DNA from: an uncultured Bacteroidota bacterium | GTDB lineage: Bacteria; Bacteroidota; Rhodothermia; Rhodothermales; Salinibacteraceae | Direction of reading: 5' to 3' | DNA: 42,767 nucleotides | NCBI GenBank assembly: GCA_937127285.1 | Contig: CAKZLV010000117.1 | Coordinates: forward strand, 1-42,767 | Part shown: positions 32,193 to 40,633 of the stretch, one piece after another | How positions within the stretch are numbered: position 1 is the stretch's first letter | How the letters are laid out: each line of letters starts with the position of its first letter | The notes under the pieces: generated by a model | The model's database searches: none | Told to the model about the DNA's origin: nothing | What the model saw: the letters and a program-made list of their open reading frames with translations, nothing else | Translations under genes and position numbers: made by a program

Positions 32193-34514
32193 TCATCCCC
32201 GTCCGCGCGCCGAGGAGCGGCCGCTCTCGGACGGCGAGGGGTTGGAGGGGGGCGGGTCGGAGGGCGGCGACGCATTCGCCGAGGAGGACGCCGGGATCGT
32301 TTCCAGCGCGTTGAGGACGATATCTTGCGTGAGGACCTCCGGAAGGAGCCTCGGACCGGAGCCGTCTCCCGGATACAGGGCATAGACGGGGACGCCGCTG
32401 CGGCCGAGCGACTCCAGCGCCTCCGTGATGGCCGGGTCCCGGTTGGTCCAGTCTGCCTTGACCATGGCGACGTTTCGCTCGGCGAAGGCTTCTCGGACGG
32501 CGGTTGTAGACAGAACGGACCGCTCATTGACCTGGCACGTCAGGCACCAGGCCGCGGTGAAGTCGATAAAGACTGGCTGCCCGCTCGCGCGCAGGCGCTC
32601 GACGGTTTCGGGCGCGTAGGGCTGCCAGCGCGTCGTTTCTGCGTCGGCGGCTGCGCGGGCGGGAGCGGCCGTCGCCGGCGACGGCGCCGGTGCGGAGCCG
32701 GCCCCGAGCACGCTGACGCCGATGGCGCCGGCCACCATCACGGCCGCGAGGCCGCGCGAGAGGGCGAACCCGCGGTCCGAAAGCTGCGGGGCCGACCACC
32801 GGTGCACGATCCAGGCGGCCATTCCCAGCAGCAGCATGCCGAAGAGCAGCAGGGCGACGCCGCCGTTTCCGGTTTGCTGGCCGAACACCCAGACGAGCCA
32901 GACCGCGGTGGCGAACATCGGAAAGGCGAAGAACTGCTTGAGCGTTTCCATCCAGGCGCCCGGGTCCGGAAGACGGTCGAGCCAGGCCGGCGCCAGGGAG
33001 AGGGCGACGTACGGGGTGGCCATGCCGGCCCCCAGGGCGCTGAAGATTGCCAGGGCGCCGGCGGGCGAGAGCGTCAGCGCCACCCCGAGGGCAGCACCCA
33101 TGAAGGGGGCCGTGCAGGGAGTGGCAACCACGGTCGCTAGAACACCGGTCAGGAAGGCGCCCGTGTTTCCGTCGCTCGGCGAGGCACTCTGCACGCGACC
33201 GCCCCAGGTCATCACGCGGTTTCCGACTTCAAACGCCCCCAGCAAATTGAGCCCGATGCCGACGAACAGGAGCGCCATGAGTGCGATAAAGGTAGGCGAT
33301 TGCAGCTGGAACCCCCAGCCGACCTGGCTTCCGGCCGCTCGCAGACCGAGGAGGGCGCCGGCGAGAATCCACATGGACACGAGCACCCCTGCGCCGAAGA
33401 GGGCCCCGTGCCGCCGCATCACCGAGGCTTCGCCTCCCGCCTGCCGGGCGAAGCCGAGGATCTTGACCGACAGGATCGGAAACACGCACGGCATCAGGTT
33501 GAGGAGGAGGCCGCCGCCGAACGCGAAGAGCAGCGCCCACGGCAGCGACAGCGAGGCGCCGCTGGCATCGTCGGCCGGAGCGGAGACCGGGCCGATGGAG
33601 AGGCTGGAGTCGACCGGGACGTCGACCTGAAGCGCCCGCGTGGACGCCCCTTTCTCCCAGCTCGCCCCGTCGGGAGCGACGAGGACGCCCCGCAGCCGGT
33701 CGGCCGTCTCCGACGCGTAGGACGACTGTTGCAGGGCCATCACGTACGTGTCGCCGTGCCGGGTGAGGGGCTGGGGAGCCGCGTGGTCAAGAACCTGTTT
33801 CTCCGACGGGTAGAAATACGCCCCCTCCAGGTCGGGCCGATGGTCCGCCGGCGGGGTAAGAGCTAGGGCGTAGCTGCCGGAGCTCCGGGCCGCTTCAACC
33901 GACCAGGCGTTCAGATCTTTCGGGAGGCGCGTGCGCGTCTCGGCGATGGCATCGGCCACTTCGGAGGGACCGGCCGGCGAGGCCCGAACCGGCAGCGACA
34001 GCTGCACATCCGCTTGCGCCGGCAGGCAGATGTCCGCGCACACAAGCCAGCGGGCGCTGCCGGAGAGCGTGACGGACGTGCCGGGCGAGAGGTCTTCCGG
34101 CGGCGTGATATCGGCGAGCAGAAAGACCTCGTCTTTGTAGGCGTAGGTCGTCAGTCCGGTGGACGCGATGGTCTGCGGGTACGGCCAGTGCAGGCCTCCC
34201 GCTTCGAACCCGTCCGGGAGCGACCAGTCGATCGATATCGGCTGCCCGGAGTCGCCCGGGTTCTTCCAGTAGCTGTGCCAGCCCTCGTCGAGTTGGAGAC
34301 GGAGGGCCACGGTCGTCGGCCGGCCCGGGGTGAGGGCCGTCGTCTCGCTGACGAGCGACGCTTCGCTGTGGGGACTGGGATCGTCCGCTTGCTGAGCGAG
34401 GACCGGCTCGGTCGTACCGATCACAGCCGGCGCCCCGGCGGCCACGACGACGGCGGCCACGACGAAGAACGCAGTCCGAAGCGTCCGGTCCAGGCAGCGC
34501 GCGAGAGGACTCAT
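32193..34514 (-). CDS. DsbD-family thiol:disulfide interchange reductase
   Basis: This 773-residue membrane protein moves electrons from cytoplasmic thioredoxin to the periplasm. Its domains are: a signal peptide; an N-terminal DsbD-alpha-like domain (GWHSYWKNPGDSGQPISIDWSLP, with Cys159 and Cys163 in CADICLP); a membrane core of about eight helices with the two redox cysteines in LMPCVFPILSVK (about 340) and VATPCTAPFMGA (about 463); and a C-terminal thioredoxin domain with FIDFTAAWCLTCQVNER (CxxC about 655-658). The N-terminal part is the longer type found in ScsB/DsbD-like proteins of many non-enteric bacteria. A Ser/Pro-rich tail ends the protein. The thioredoxin-fold gene downstream is a probable partner; other targets would include cytochrome c maturation. 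Confidence 0.92.
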   Translation of the reverse strand: MSPLARCLDRTLRTAFFVVAAVVVAAGAPAVIGTTEPVLAQQADDPSPHSEASLVSETTALTPGRPTTVALRLQLDEGWHSYWKNPGDSGQPISIDWSLPDGFEAGGLHWPYPQTIASTGLTTYAYKDEVFLLADITPPEDLSPGTSVTLSGSARWLVCADICLPAQADVQLSLPVRASPAGPSEVADAIAETRTRLPKDLNAWSVEAARSSGSYALALTPPADHRPDLEGAYFYPSEKQVLDHAAPQPLTRHGDTYVMALQQSSYASETADRLRGVLVAPDGASWEKGASTRALQVDVPVDSSLSIGPVSAPADDASGASLSLPWALLFAFGGGLLLNLMPCVFPILSVKILGFARQAGGEASVMRRHGALFGAGVLVSMWILAGALLGLRAAGSQVGWGFQLQSPTFIALMALLFVGIGLNLLGAFEVGNRVMTWGGRVQSASPSDGNTGAFLTGVLATVVATPCTAPFMGAALGVALTLSPAGALAIFSALGAGMATPYVALSLAPAWLDRLPDPGAWMETLKQFFAFPMFATAVWLVWVFGQQTGNGGVALLLFGMLLLGMAAWIVHRWSAPQLSDRGFALSRGLAAVMVAGAIGVSVLGAGSAPAPSPATAAPARAAADAETTRWQPYAPETVERLRASGQPVFIDFTAAWCLTCQVNERSVLSTTAVREAFAERNVAMVKADWTNRDPAITEALESLGRSGVPVYALYPGDGSGPRLLPEVLTQDIVLNALETIPASSSANASPPSDPPPSNPSPSESGRSSARGRG

Positions 34515-34591
34515 AGGGGCAGAAGGTGGATGGGAGACAGTTGGCGATGCGTCGTTCAGGAATGAACATGCTCGAGGACGGGGTTCGGTTC

Positions 34592-34621
34592 CAGCCCCAA
34601 CCGGTACAGCCCCAATCGGTA
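34592..34621. repeat. 15-bp tandem pair upstream of the DsbD-type gene
   Basis: cagccccaaccggta (34592-34606) and cagccccaatcggta (34607-34621) are followed by a partial third copy (cagccgg). The pair lies in the spacer between the PAP2 and dsbD-type genes. Confidence 0.82.
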
Positions 34622-34705
34622 CAGCCGGTTTCGCCCCGTCGGGTTTGCCCTGCCCTCTGATTCATCGGCGAAGCCGTCCTGCCGAGCCAAGCCTCGCGGT
34701 CGGGC

Positions 34706-35482
34706 CTAGAACCGAACGCGCACGGTGACGGGCGGAGGCGCCTCCGCGGAGGCGGAGGGCCGCAGCGCCTCGGGGGTCAGCGCATCGCGCAGCAGGTGGA
34801 CGCCGGTGGCAATTCCGGCTCCAAGCAGTCCGCCGACAATTACGTCGCTGGGGTAGTGAACGCCCAGGTAGAGACGGCTCACCGCGACGGCCCCGGCCCA
34901 CGCAGCACTCGGTGCCACCACGTACCACTGTGGATGGGAGAGGCTCCAGGAGGTCGCCAGGGCCACCGACAGACTGGCGTGCCCGCTCGGGAACGACTCG
35001 AAGCGCCCCAGGACCTCCGGGGAGCGATCCGTGCGCGGTGGAATCGGTCGCGTGACGAACGGTCGGGGGCGCCCAACGAGTCGCTTCAGCCCGACGGTCG
35101 CTCCGAACGTCGTCACCTGCGTGAGCGTGAGCCGGTAGGCGTCGGTAAAGTCGTGCTCGTCTCGAAGCATCCAGGCGCCGAGCCAGGCCGCCGGCACCGC
35201 CCCGTAGAACGCGGGGTACGAGGTCACGTGCGCCCCCTCCAGGAGACGCGCGGCTGCGGGAGCGTCGAGGCAGTAGAGATGCGCCAGGCCCCGCACGTCG
35301 ACGCGCTCCCAAAACCCGCTTGCCGCAGGCGGAGCGGTTTCGCAGAAGTCGGTCGCGGGCTGAGCTTGCCCCGTCCCGACGACTGCCAGCGCCAGCAGAA
35401 GGGCGAGGGACAGCACACGCGTTCGCACACCTCGCGGCTGGATCGCGTCGCTACGCCGCTCGGCGGGAGAGATCCGAGACAT
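34706..35482 (-). CDS. PAP2-family membrane phosphatase
   Basis: This 258-residue protein has a signal-like N-terminus (VLSLALLLALAVVGTGQAQ) and the three acid-phosphatase motifs of the PAP2 superfamily: KRLVGRPRPF, SFPSGHASLS and SRLYLGVHYPSDVIVGG. All catalytic residues are present. Several hydrophobic segments follow. Family members remove phosphate from lipids such as undecaprenyl diphosphate or phosphatidic acid on the outer face of the membrane; the lipid substrate here is not determined. The ATG at 35482 (MSRISPAERR) is preferred to the track start at 35524. It sits between recA and the dsbD-type gene on the minus strand. Confidence 0.88.
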   Translation of the reverse strand: MSRISPAERRSDAIQPRGVRTRVLSLALLLALAVVGTGQAQPATDFCETAPPAASGFWERVDVRGLAHLYCLDAPAAARLLEGAHVTSYPAFYGAVPAAWLGAWMLRDEHDFTDAYRLTLTQVTTFGATVGLKRLVGRPRPFVTRPIPPRTDRSPEVLGRFESFPSGHASLSVALATSWSLSHPQWYVVAPSAAWAGAVAVSRLYLGVHYPSDVIVGGLLGAGIATGVHLLRDALTPEALRPSASAEAPPPVTVRVRF

Positions 35483-35508
35483 GAGGGCGGGGACGTGAGA
35501 ACAGGGGC

Positions 35509-35552
35509 GTGCGGGCAGAGGCACGTGCGGCAGAGGTGTGCGGGCAGGGGGT
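35509..35552. repeat. Irregular tandem copies, gtgcgg(g)cagagg x3
   Basis: Three imperfect copies begin at 35509, 35525 and 35538, spaced 16 and 13 bp apart, just upstream of the PAP2 start. Confidence 0.5.
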
Positions 35553-35716
35553 GAAACCGAAATTCGGAGACACGGGCGCGGGGAGTCTCGGGACGGACCG
35601 CGGGGGCGGGGGCGAGGCGGTGCCGCGGAGGATCCGCGCCGGATGTTCGCGCCGGATTTCTGGAGGACCTCCGGCTCCGCCTTCCTACCGGCCCTGCCGC
35701 GAGACGAGCGGACGTG

Positions 35717-36784
35717 TCACGACTCCTCCGCCTCCGCCTCTTCCTCGTCCATTTCCTCCTCCATCGCCTCGATCTCTTCGTCGGAGAGCATCCCGAGTTC
35801 CTTCCGGATTTCGCGCTTGATCTTCTGGCGCTCCTCGTCGTGCTCGCGGAGCCAGTCCTTCGTCGCCTCGCGTCCCTGGGCAATCGTTTCCTCCCCGTAC
35901 GAATACCACGAGCCCCGCTTCTGCAGGATGTCGGCGTCGGTCCCCAGGTCAATGATTTCTCCGAGGGCCGAAATGCCCTCGCCGTAGATAATGTCGAACT
36001 CCGCCTCTTTAAACGGCGGGGCGACCTTGTTCTTTTTCACCTTTACCCGGGTTCGGTTGCCCACAACGTCCTGCCCGTCCTTCACCGCCCCGATCCGGCG
36101 AATGTCCATTCGCACCGACGAGTAGAACTTGAGGGCGCGGCCGCCGGACGTCGTTTCTGGATTGCCGAACATCACGCCGATCTTCATGCGGATCTGGTTG
36201 ATGAAGATGAGGGCCGTCTTGGTCCGGTTGATCGTGCCGGCGAGCTTGCGGAGCGCCTGGCTCATGAGCCGTGCCTGCAGGCCGACGTGGGTGTCCCCCA
36301 TGTCTCCTTCTAGCTCCGCCTGCGGGACGAGGGCGGCCACCGAGTCGATCGCGATCACGTCGAGCGCGCCGCTGCGCACGAGCGTGTCGCAGATGTTCAG
36401 GGCCTGCTCGCCCGTGTCGGGCTGCGACAGCAGCAGCTCGTCGACGTCAACGCCCAGATCTTCGGCGTAGTTGGGGTCGAACGCGTGCTCGGCGTCGATG
36501 AACGCGGCCGTCCCCCCCTTTTTCTGCGCCTCGGCAATGATGTGCGTGGCCAGGGTCGTCTTGCCCGACGATTCCGGGCCGAAGATTTCGATGATCCGGC
36601 CGCGGGGCACGCCGCCGACGCCCAGGGCGTTGTCGAGCGCCAGCGACCCGGTGGGGATCGCCTCGACGTCTTCGCGGGGCTCGTCCCCCATTTTCATGAT
36701 GGAACCCTTGCCGTGCTCGCGCTGAATCTGCTTCACCGCCAGATCCAACGCTTTCTGTTTCTGTTCGCCGTTCTCGGAGGCCAT
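35717..36784 (-). CDS. recA: Recombinase RecA
   Basis: RecA is the ATP-dependent strand-exchange protein for homologous recombination and the co-protease for LexA-like repressors. The 355-residue protein has Walker [11 protein letters not shown] (residues 69-76), [31 protein letters not shown], Walker [40 protein letters not shown], the L2 region [33 protein letters not shown], and a strongly acidic C-terminus ([15 protein letters not shown]). No intein is present. The start ATG 36784 has no Shine-Dalgarno. Ten nt upstream lies a 17-mer shared with the cinA leader, a candidate regulatory site. cinA lies upstream on the same strand, 542 bp away, so recA probably has its own promoter. Confidence 0.98.
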   Translation of the reverse strand: MASENGEQKQKALDLAVKQIQREHGKGSIMKMGDEPREDVEAIPTGSLALDNALGVGGVPRGRIIEIFGPESSGKTTLATHIIAEAQKKGGTAAFIDAEHAFDPNYAEDLGVDVDELLLSQPDTGEQALNICDTLVRSGALDVIAIDSVAALVPQAELEGDMGDTHVGLQARLMSQALRKLAGTINRTKTALIFINQIRMKIGVMFGNPETTSGGRALKFYSSVRMDIRRIGAVKDGQDVVGNRTRVKVKKNKVAPPFKEAEFDIIYGEGISALGEIIDLGTDADILQKRGSWYSYGEETIAQGREATKDWLREHDEERQKIKREIRKELGMLSDEEIEAMEEEMDEEEAEAEES

Positions 36785-36794
36785 GGGGCAGTCG

Positions 36795-36811
36795 AAGGAA
36801 TTAGCAGGTCA
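36795..36811 (-). promoter_or_regulatory. recA copy of a 17-mer shared with cinA
   Basis: On the coding strand it reads TGACCTGCTAATTCCTT and ends 10 nt before the recA ATG. The cinA leader has TGACCTGCTGATCCCTT, 15/17 identical, on the same strand and at a similar distance. It is a candidate operator or leader element; no known consensus is claimed. Confidence 0.45.
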
Positions 36812-36826
36812 GTGTACGCAGGAAGT

Positions 36827-36852
36827 CCAGCCGATCCATCCAGCCGATCCGT
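36827..36852. repeat. 13-bp tandem pair in the recA leader
   Basis: ccagccgatccat (36827-36839) is followed by ccagccgatccgt (36840-36852). Confidence 0.8.
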
Positions 36853-36878
36853 CCGTCCGGCGCCGGAAGCCGGTTTTC

Positions 36879-36950
36879 GAATGCTTCTGCCAGTTGGAAT
36901 GCTTCTGCCGGTCGGGATGCTTCTGCCGGTCGGGATGCTTCTCCGCGGGA
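36879..36950. repeat. 18-bp tandem array x4 upstream of recA
   Basis: The units are gaatgcttctgccagttg, gaatgcttctgccggtcg, ggatgcttctgccggtcg and the partial ggatgcttctccgcggga. The array lies 95-166 bp upstream of the recA start. Confidence 0.9.
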
Positions 36951-37112
36951 TGGACGGTCCGTTGCGGGGACCGTACATCGTAGACACGTGGAGCGCGCGA
37001 ATATAACGTGCCCGGTCGTCGAGCGTCGCCCGACCGGTTCGGAGAGGATCCGCGCGGTCGGGGCAACCCGTCGTCGACGCGAATTGCCCCCTTCCCTGAA
37101 TCGGACAGGGCG

Positions 37113-37142
37113 GGGTTGGATGGGGCTGGGTTGGACGGGGTG
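37113..37142. repeat. 15-bp tandem pair
   Basis: gggttggatggggct is followed by gggttggacggggtg (37113-37127 and 37128-37142). Confidence 0.75.
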
Positions 37143-37326
37143 CGGAGCCGGGTACGAGACCCGGTACATGGGAACGGAACGCCCGGAGCGCCGGCGTGGT
37201 TCGTCCGGCATGTGCCGGCGGCCGCGGTTACACATATCCCTCACATGAAGGATAGATCCCGCCGCCGGGTTGTCGCCGGCGCACCGGTGGCCGCAGCGAT
37301 TCGCCCGTCGGGGTGGATCGGAGTCG

Positions 37327-38658
37327 TCAGCGTGGGGAGTCGGCGGTCGACGTCTCGGTTCGAAGAACCTGGCGGCGCACCATCTCCAGCGCCGAGGTGG
37401 CGAAGAGTTCCTTGTTGAGCTGGCGGTCTTCTACGAACTGGAGGCGGCGTGCGTACGTCCGCTCTTCTGCGTCGGGGTCGTCTGCATCGGAGTCCTCTGC
37501 GTCGGGATCGGGGTGGAACGCAAACCCGATCCAGACGGTGCCGACGGGCTTGTCGTCGCTTCCACCTGTGGGGCCGGCAACCCCGGTCGTGGAGACGCCG
37601 ATGTGGGCGCCGAGGGCTCGGCGCACCCCGCGCGCCATCTGAACGGCCACCGGCTCGCAGACCGCTCCCCCTTCCATCAGCATCTCGTGCGGTACGTCGA
37701 CGAGGTCTTCCTTCGCGCTGTAGGCATACGTGACGGCGCCGCCCACATAGTAATCGGACGAGCCGGGCACATCAGTAATGCGGCTGCCGACGAGGCCCCC
37801 GGTGGCGCTCTCGGCCGTGGCCAGGGTCAGCGATCGGCGGCGCAGAAGCGTCCCCAGCACTTCCTCGAGGGTGTCGGTGCCGGTGCCGAAGATGTAGCGT
37901 CCGGCGCGGTCTCGCAGGCGTTCCTCGAGTGCATCGAGCCGCGCCTCCGCGCGATCGGGGTCGGCGTGGTAGGCGGTGAGGCGAAGACGGACGCCGCTGG
38001 TTGACGGCAGATAGGCCAGCTGCAGCTTGGCATCGAGAAGGTCGGAGAGGTCGCCGACGGTCGCCTGCAGGTCCGACTCGCCGATGCCCGTGGTCTGAAG
38101 CGTGCGATGCGTGACGTCGCGAAGGCCCGGCCGGTCGCGGAGCTTCGGCCGAAGAGACGCCCGGACGATGTTTTTCATCTCCTGCGGCACCCCGGGCAGG
38201 ACGGCCAGAAGCCGGGTGCGGTCGGTCGGGGACGGGGCGTCGTACCAGAGACCGGGTGCGGTGCCAACCGGGTTGTCGAGGATGTCGAAGCCCTCCGGAA
38301 TCTGCGCCAGGGCGGCCACCTCCGCCGGCAGGTCGCGGTCGCGGCGGCGGTACGTGGCTTCGATCTGCGCCCGAAGGCGGTCGTCGACGCGCAGAGGCCG
38401 GTCAAAATAGTCGGCGACGACGGTCTTGGTCACATCGTCGTGCGTCGGCCCGAGGCCGCCGGTGGTGATGACGAGCGAGGCTTCTTCGTACGCCCGGTCA
38501 AGCTCCCGGCGGATGGCGGCGGCATCGTCTCCCACGACGACGGTCCGCGTCACGCGGATGCCCAAGAGACTCAACTCCTCCCCCAGCCAGGCGGCATTGG
38601 TATTGGTCGTTTGTCCGAGAAGGAGTTCGTCGCCGATGGTGAGAAGATGGGCTTTCAT
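37327..38658 (-). CDS. cinA: CinA (competence/damage-inducible; PncC domain)
   Basis: This 443-residue two-domain protein has an N-terminal MoCF-like (COG1058) domain with LTIGDELLLGQTTNTNAAWLGEELSLLGI and VITTGGLGPTHDDVTKTVVADYF. The C-terminal nicotinamide-nucleotide amidase (PncC) domain has LATAESATGGLVGSRITDVPGSSDYYVGGAVTYAYSAKEDLVDVP and STTGVAGPTGGSDDKPVGTVWIGF. Together they hydrolyse ADP-ribose-type substrates and deamidate NMN, recycling pyridine nucleotides; the name comes from its link to competence and recA in other bacteria. An acidic insert (DPDAEDSDADDPDAEE) sits near the C-terminus. It lies upstream of recA on the same strand, a recurrent neighbourhood. The leader carries the 17-mer shared with recA. 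Confidence 0.95.
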   Translation of the reverse strand: MKAHLLTIGDELLLGQTTNTNAAWLGEELSLLGIRVTRTVVVGDDAAAIRRELDRAYEEASLVITTGGLGPTHDDVTKTVVADYFDRPLRVDDRLRAQIEATYRRRDRDLPAEVAALAQIPEGFDILDNPVGTAPGLWYDAPSPTDRTRLLAVLPGVPQEMKNIVRASLRPKLRDRPGLRDVTHRTLQTTGIGESDLQATVGDLSDLLDAKLQLAYLPSTSGVRLRLTAYHADPDRAEARLDALEERLRDRAGRYIFGTGTDTLEEVLGTLLRRRSLTLATAESATGGLVGSRITDVPGSSDYYVGGAVTYAYSAKEDLVDVPHEMLMEGGAVCEPVAVQMARGVRRALGAHIGVSTTGVAGPTGGSDDKPVGTVWIGFAFHPDPDAEDSDADDPDAEERTYARRLQFVEDRQLNKELFATSALEMVRRQVLRTETSTADSPR

Positions 38659-38672
38659 ACGGGGTGGGGATA

Positions 38673-38689
38673 AAGGGATCAGCAGGTCA
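38673..38689 (-). promoter_or_regulatory. cinA copy of a 17-mer shared with recA
   Basis: On the coding strand it reads TGACCTGCTGATCCCTT and ends 14 nt before the cinA ATG. A weaker relative (CCTGTCTGATTC) lies about 12 nt before the pyrE start. Confidence 0.45.
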
Positions 38690-38769
38690 AACGAAACCCG
38701 TCCGGTGCGGCGAGACGAAGAGGCGGTTCGTCGGAGGAGCGGTGGGGAACGGGTGAGCGAGGGCCGCGC

Positions 38770-39522
38770 TTAGGAGCGGCCCGTCTCGGAGGCATCGCCC
38801 CTCGACGCATCGGTGTCGGCCGGATCGTCCGTCGACGCAGCGGTGCCGGCGGCGTGGGACCAGGCCGCCGGGTCGCGGCGCCATGCCGTCAGCGTCTTCC
38901 GTTGGTCGTCGTCGAGCCGGCCGGTATCGGTGGCGACCGTCAGGAGGGCTTGAAATCCCGTCAGCGTATGGAGGGGGATCCCGGCGGCCTCGAAGCGCTG
39001 GGTTGCCGCATCCAGTTCGTAGGTGAAGATGGCAAGGATGCCGGCGACCGTGGCCCCGGCCGCCGTCAGCGCCTCGGCAGCGGAGAGGGCCGAGGCCCCC
39101 GTCGAGATGAGGTCTTCGACCACGACGACGGGCTGCCCGTCGCGAATGACGCCCTCGATGCGGTTCCGACGGCCGTGGTCTTTCGAGGAGGACCGGACGT
39201 AGCACATCGGCGCCTCCACCCGGTCGGACAGCCAGGCTGCGTGCGGGATTCCTGCTGTTGCCGTTCCCGCGATCGTTGCCGGGAGAAGAGCGTGCTCGTT
39301 CATTACGTCGGTGAAGGCCTCGGCGATCAGGGAGCGGACGGCCGGGTAGCCCAACGTGATTCGGTTGTCGCAGTAGATGGGGGCGAGGAGGCCCGACGAC
39401 CAGGTGAAGGGATCGTCGGGTTGCAGGTGGACGGCCCCGATGTCGAGGAGGGCGCGGGCGATCTGGCGCGGGCGCTCGCCCTCGGCGGCGGGCAGCGAAG
39501 AGGATGCATCCGAACGAGTCAT
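38770..39522 (-). CDS. pyrE: Orotate phosphoribosyltransferase
   Basis: This enzyme transfers ribose-5-phosphate from PRPP to orotate in pyrimidine synthesis. Conserved parts are IARALLDIGAVHLQPDDPFTWSSGLLAPIYCDNRITLGYPAVR, AGTATAGIPHAAWLSDRVEAPMCYVRSSSKDHGRRNRIEG, and the PRPP-binding loop VVVVEDLISTGASALSAAEAL. The 250-residue length includes a C-terminal acidic/Ser-rich tail (ASTDDPADTDASRGDASETGRS), typical of the halophile-like composition here. The start is ATG 39522, with no Shine-Dalgarno. pgsA is upstream and cinA downstream on the same strand. Confidence 0.96.
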   Translation of the reverse strand: MTRSDASSSLPAAEGERPRQIARALLDIGAVHLQPDDPFTWSSGLLAPIYCDNRITLGYPAVRSLIAEAFTDVMNEHALLPATIAGTATAGIPHAAWLSDRVEAPMCYVRSSSKDHGRRNRIEGVIRDGQPVVVVEDLISTGASALSAAEALTAAGATVAGILAIFTYELDAATQRFEAAGIPLHTLTGFQALLTVATDTGRLDDDQRKTLTAWRRDPAAWSHAAGTAASTDDPADTDASRGDASETGRS

Positions 39523-39576
39523 GGAGGCGTCGGCGAATCAGACAGGGGAGAGCGCGATGACGGGTCGGCACGCGAG

Positions 39577-40161
39577 TCAGGCGTCCAGGACGTCCTCCTG
39601 AGGCTGGACGATGTAGAGAACCCCGGTTCCGACCGTGAAGGCGACCACGACAAGGAGGAAGCCGTAGGCCGCGATGCTTCCGTCCAGCAGCCACTCCGCC
39701 CCGTGGCGAATGGGCAGAGGCAGATGAGAGGCGGCGCGGAGGACGAGCATCCAGAAGAGAAACGAAAGCTGGACCAGCGTCTTCAGCTTCGCCATCCAGA
39801 AGGTGCGCAGGGTGCGGCCGTGAGACTCGGCCCAGGTGCGCACGCCGGTGACCACCAGGTCGCGCAGCGCGATCACCGCCACGGCCCACCAGGGAACGAT
39901 ATCCGGTTCCAGCACCGCCAGCGTCGCAAACACGCCCAGAACCAGGATCTTGTCGGCCAGCGGGTCCAGGAACTGGCCGAGGCGGCTGCGAGCACCGATG
40001 CGGCGGGCGAGGGCCCCGTCGTAGTAGTCCGACACCGATGCCGCCACGAACAGAACCACCGCTGCTGTCTGCCCCGCCAGACTCGGCACGGTGAGCAGCA
40101 GAAGCACCGCCGGCGTCAGCACGATCCGCGCGGCGGTGAGCAGGTTCGGAATGTAGCGCAT
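39577..40161 (-). CDS. pgsA: CDP-diacylglycerol-glycerol-3-phosphate phosphatidyltransferase-like
   Basis: This membrane enzyme of the CDP-alcohol phosphatidyltransferase family is predicted to make phosphatidylglycerol phosphate. The family signature is complete: DYYDGALARRIGARSRLGQFLDPLADK (DG-x2-AR-x8-G-x3-D-x3-D). The N-terminus RYIPNLLTAARIVLTPAVLLLL is typical of PgsA. Several membrane helices follow (VPWWAVAVIALRDLVVTGVRTWAE..LKTLVQLSFLFWMLVL..). ATG 40161 is chosen because it puts the start directly before the family N-terminus (194 residues); 40179 is an alternative and the track start at 40248 is too long. It heads the minus-strand run pgsA-pyrE-cinA-recA and is divergent from dnaK. 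Confidence 0.88.
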   Translation of the reverse strand: MRYIPNLLTAARIVLTPAVLLLLTVPSLAGQTAAVVLFVAASVSDYYDGALARRIGARSRLGQFLDPLADKILVLGVFATLAVLEPDIVPWWAVAVIALRDLVVTGVRTWAESHGRTLRTFWMAKLKTLVQLSFLFWMLVLRAASHLPLPIRHGAEWLLDGSIAAYGFLLVVVAFTVGTGVLYIVQPQEDVLDA

Positions 40162-40633
40162 CGCGGCGGGGGTAAGCATACGGACGGGAAGGTACGAATC
40201 GGGGGACGAAGAACCCGCAGGGGAAACTGGATTTGGTACGATTTCCACGCATCCGGACGCCGTCCGTTCACGGTGGCGCCGGCGCGGGGCGTTTCGGGCA
40301 GGCCGGACGGGCAGCGGCGACCGGGACGCACCGGGGCGCGTTCGGCGACCCCGGTTCTGCTACAATTTCAGGGGTCGGTTTCCGGATTGACAGGAATGGC
40401 GGATACGAGATCGCGAACCGACGGTCTAGAGGAAGGCATGCCGCCTCGCTCTGTCAATGTGGCGGAATTCCCCGCGATCAATCGGTGCGGCATCGTCTTT
40501 GGAGAGAAGATAGGCTGCAGGACGGATGGAACGGAGGCAGTCGGGGAAGGATGCCTTCCCTGGATCCCTTCCATCCACACACTCTGCGACTGGCAGCACG
40601 AACTGACGTTGAATTAACTGCAGCACGTTCACC
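40162..40633. other. Divergent pgsA/dnaK regulatory spacer
   Basis: No gene is visible. A tacaat hexamer at 40361-40366 is the best -10-like match, but no -35 is at a convincing distance. I see no CIRCE element (TTAGCACTC-N9-GAGTGCTAA). The dnaK leader holds a nested hairpin and two gcagcacg direct repeats (40593-40600 and 40620-40627). Confidence 0.5.
40524..40576 (+). promoter_or_regulatory. Nested hairpin in the dnaK leader
   Basis: An outer 8-bp stem (ggatggaa 40524-40531 / ttccatcc 40569-40576) encloses an inner 7-bp perfect hairpin (gggaagg-atg-ccttccc, 40544-40560). The structure ends 57 nt before the dnaK ATG. It could act as an RNA thermosensor or attenuator, or as an operator at DNA level. 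Confidence 0.45.

Larger units (their letters stand above)
36785..37326. other. 542-bp recA upstream region
   Basis: No gene is visible. It holds the recA/cinA shared motif, a 13-bp pair, an 18-bp array and a 15-bp pair (listed separately). On the minus strand, ttatattcgcg near 36998-37008 is the clearest AT-rich hexamer and is a possible recA -10 region. The segment near 37235-37255 (ttacacatatccctcacatg) is the only other AT-rich patch. Confidence 0.55.

Noticed and set aside
40387-40408. TTGACA at 40387 as a dnaK -35 element
   Set aside because: The nearest -10-like sequence is only about 9 bp away, and no TATAAT-like hexamer lies at 16-18 bp.
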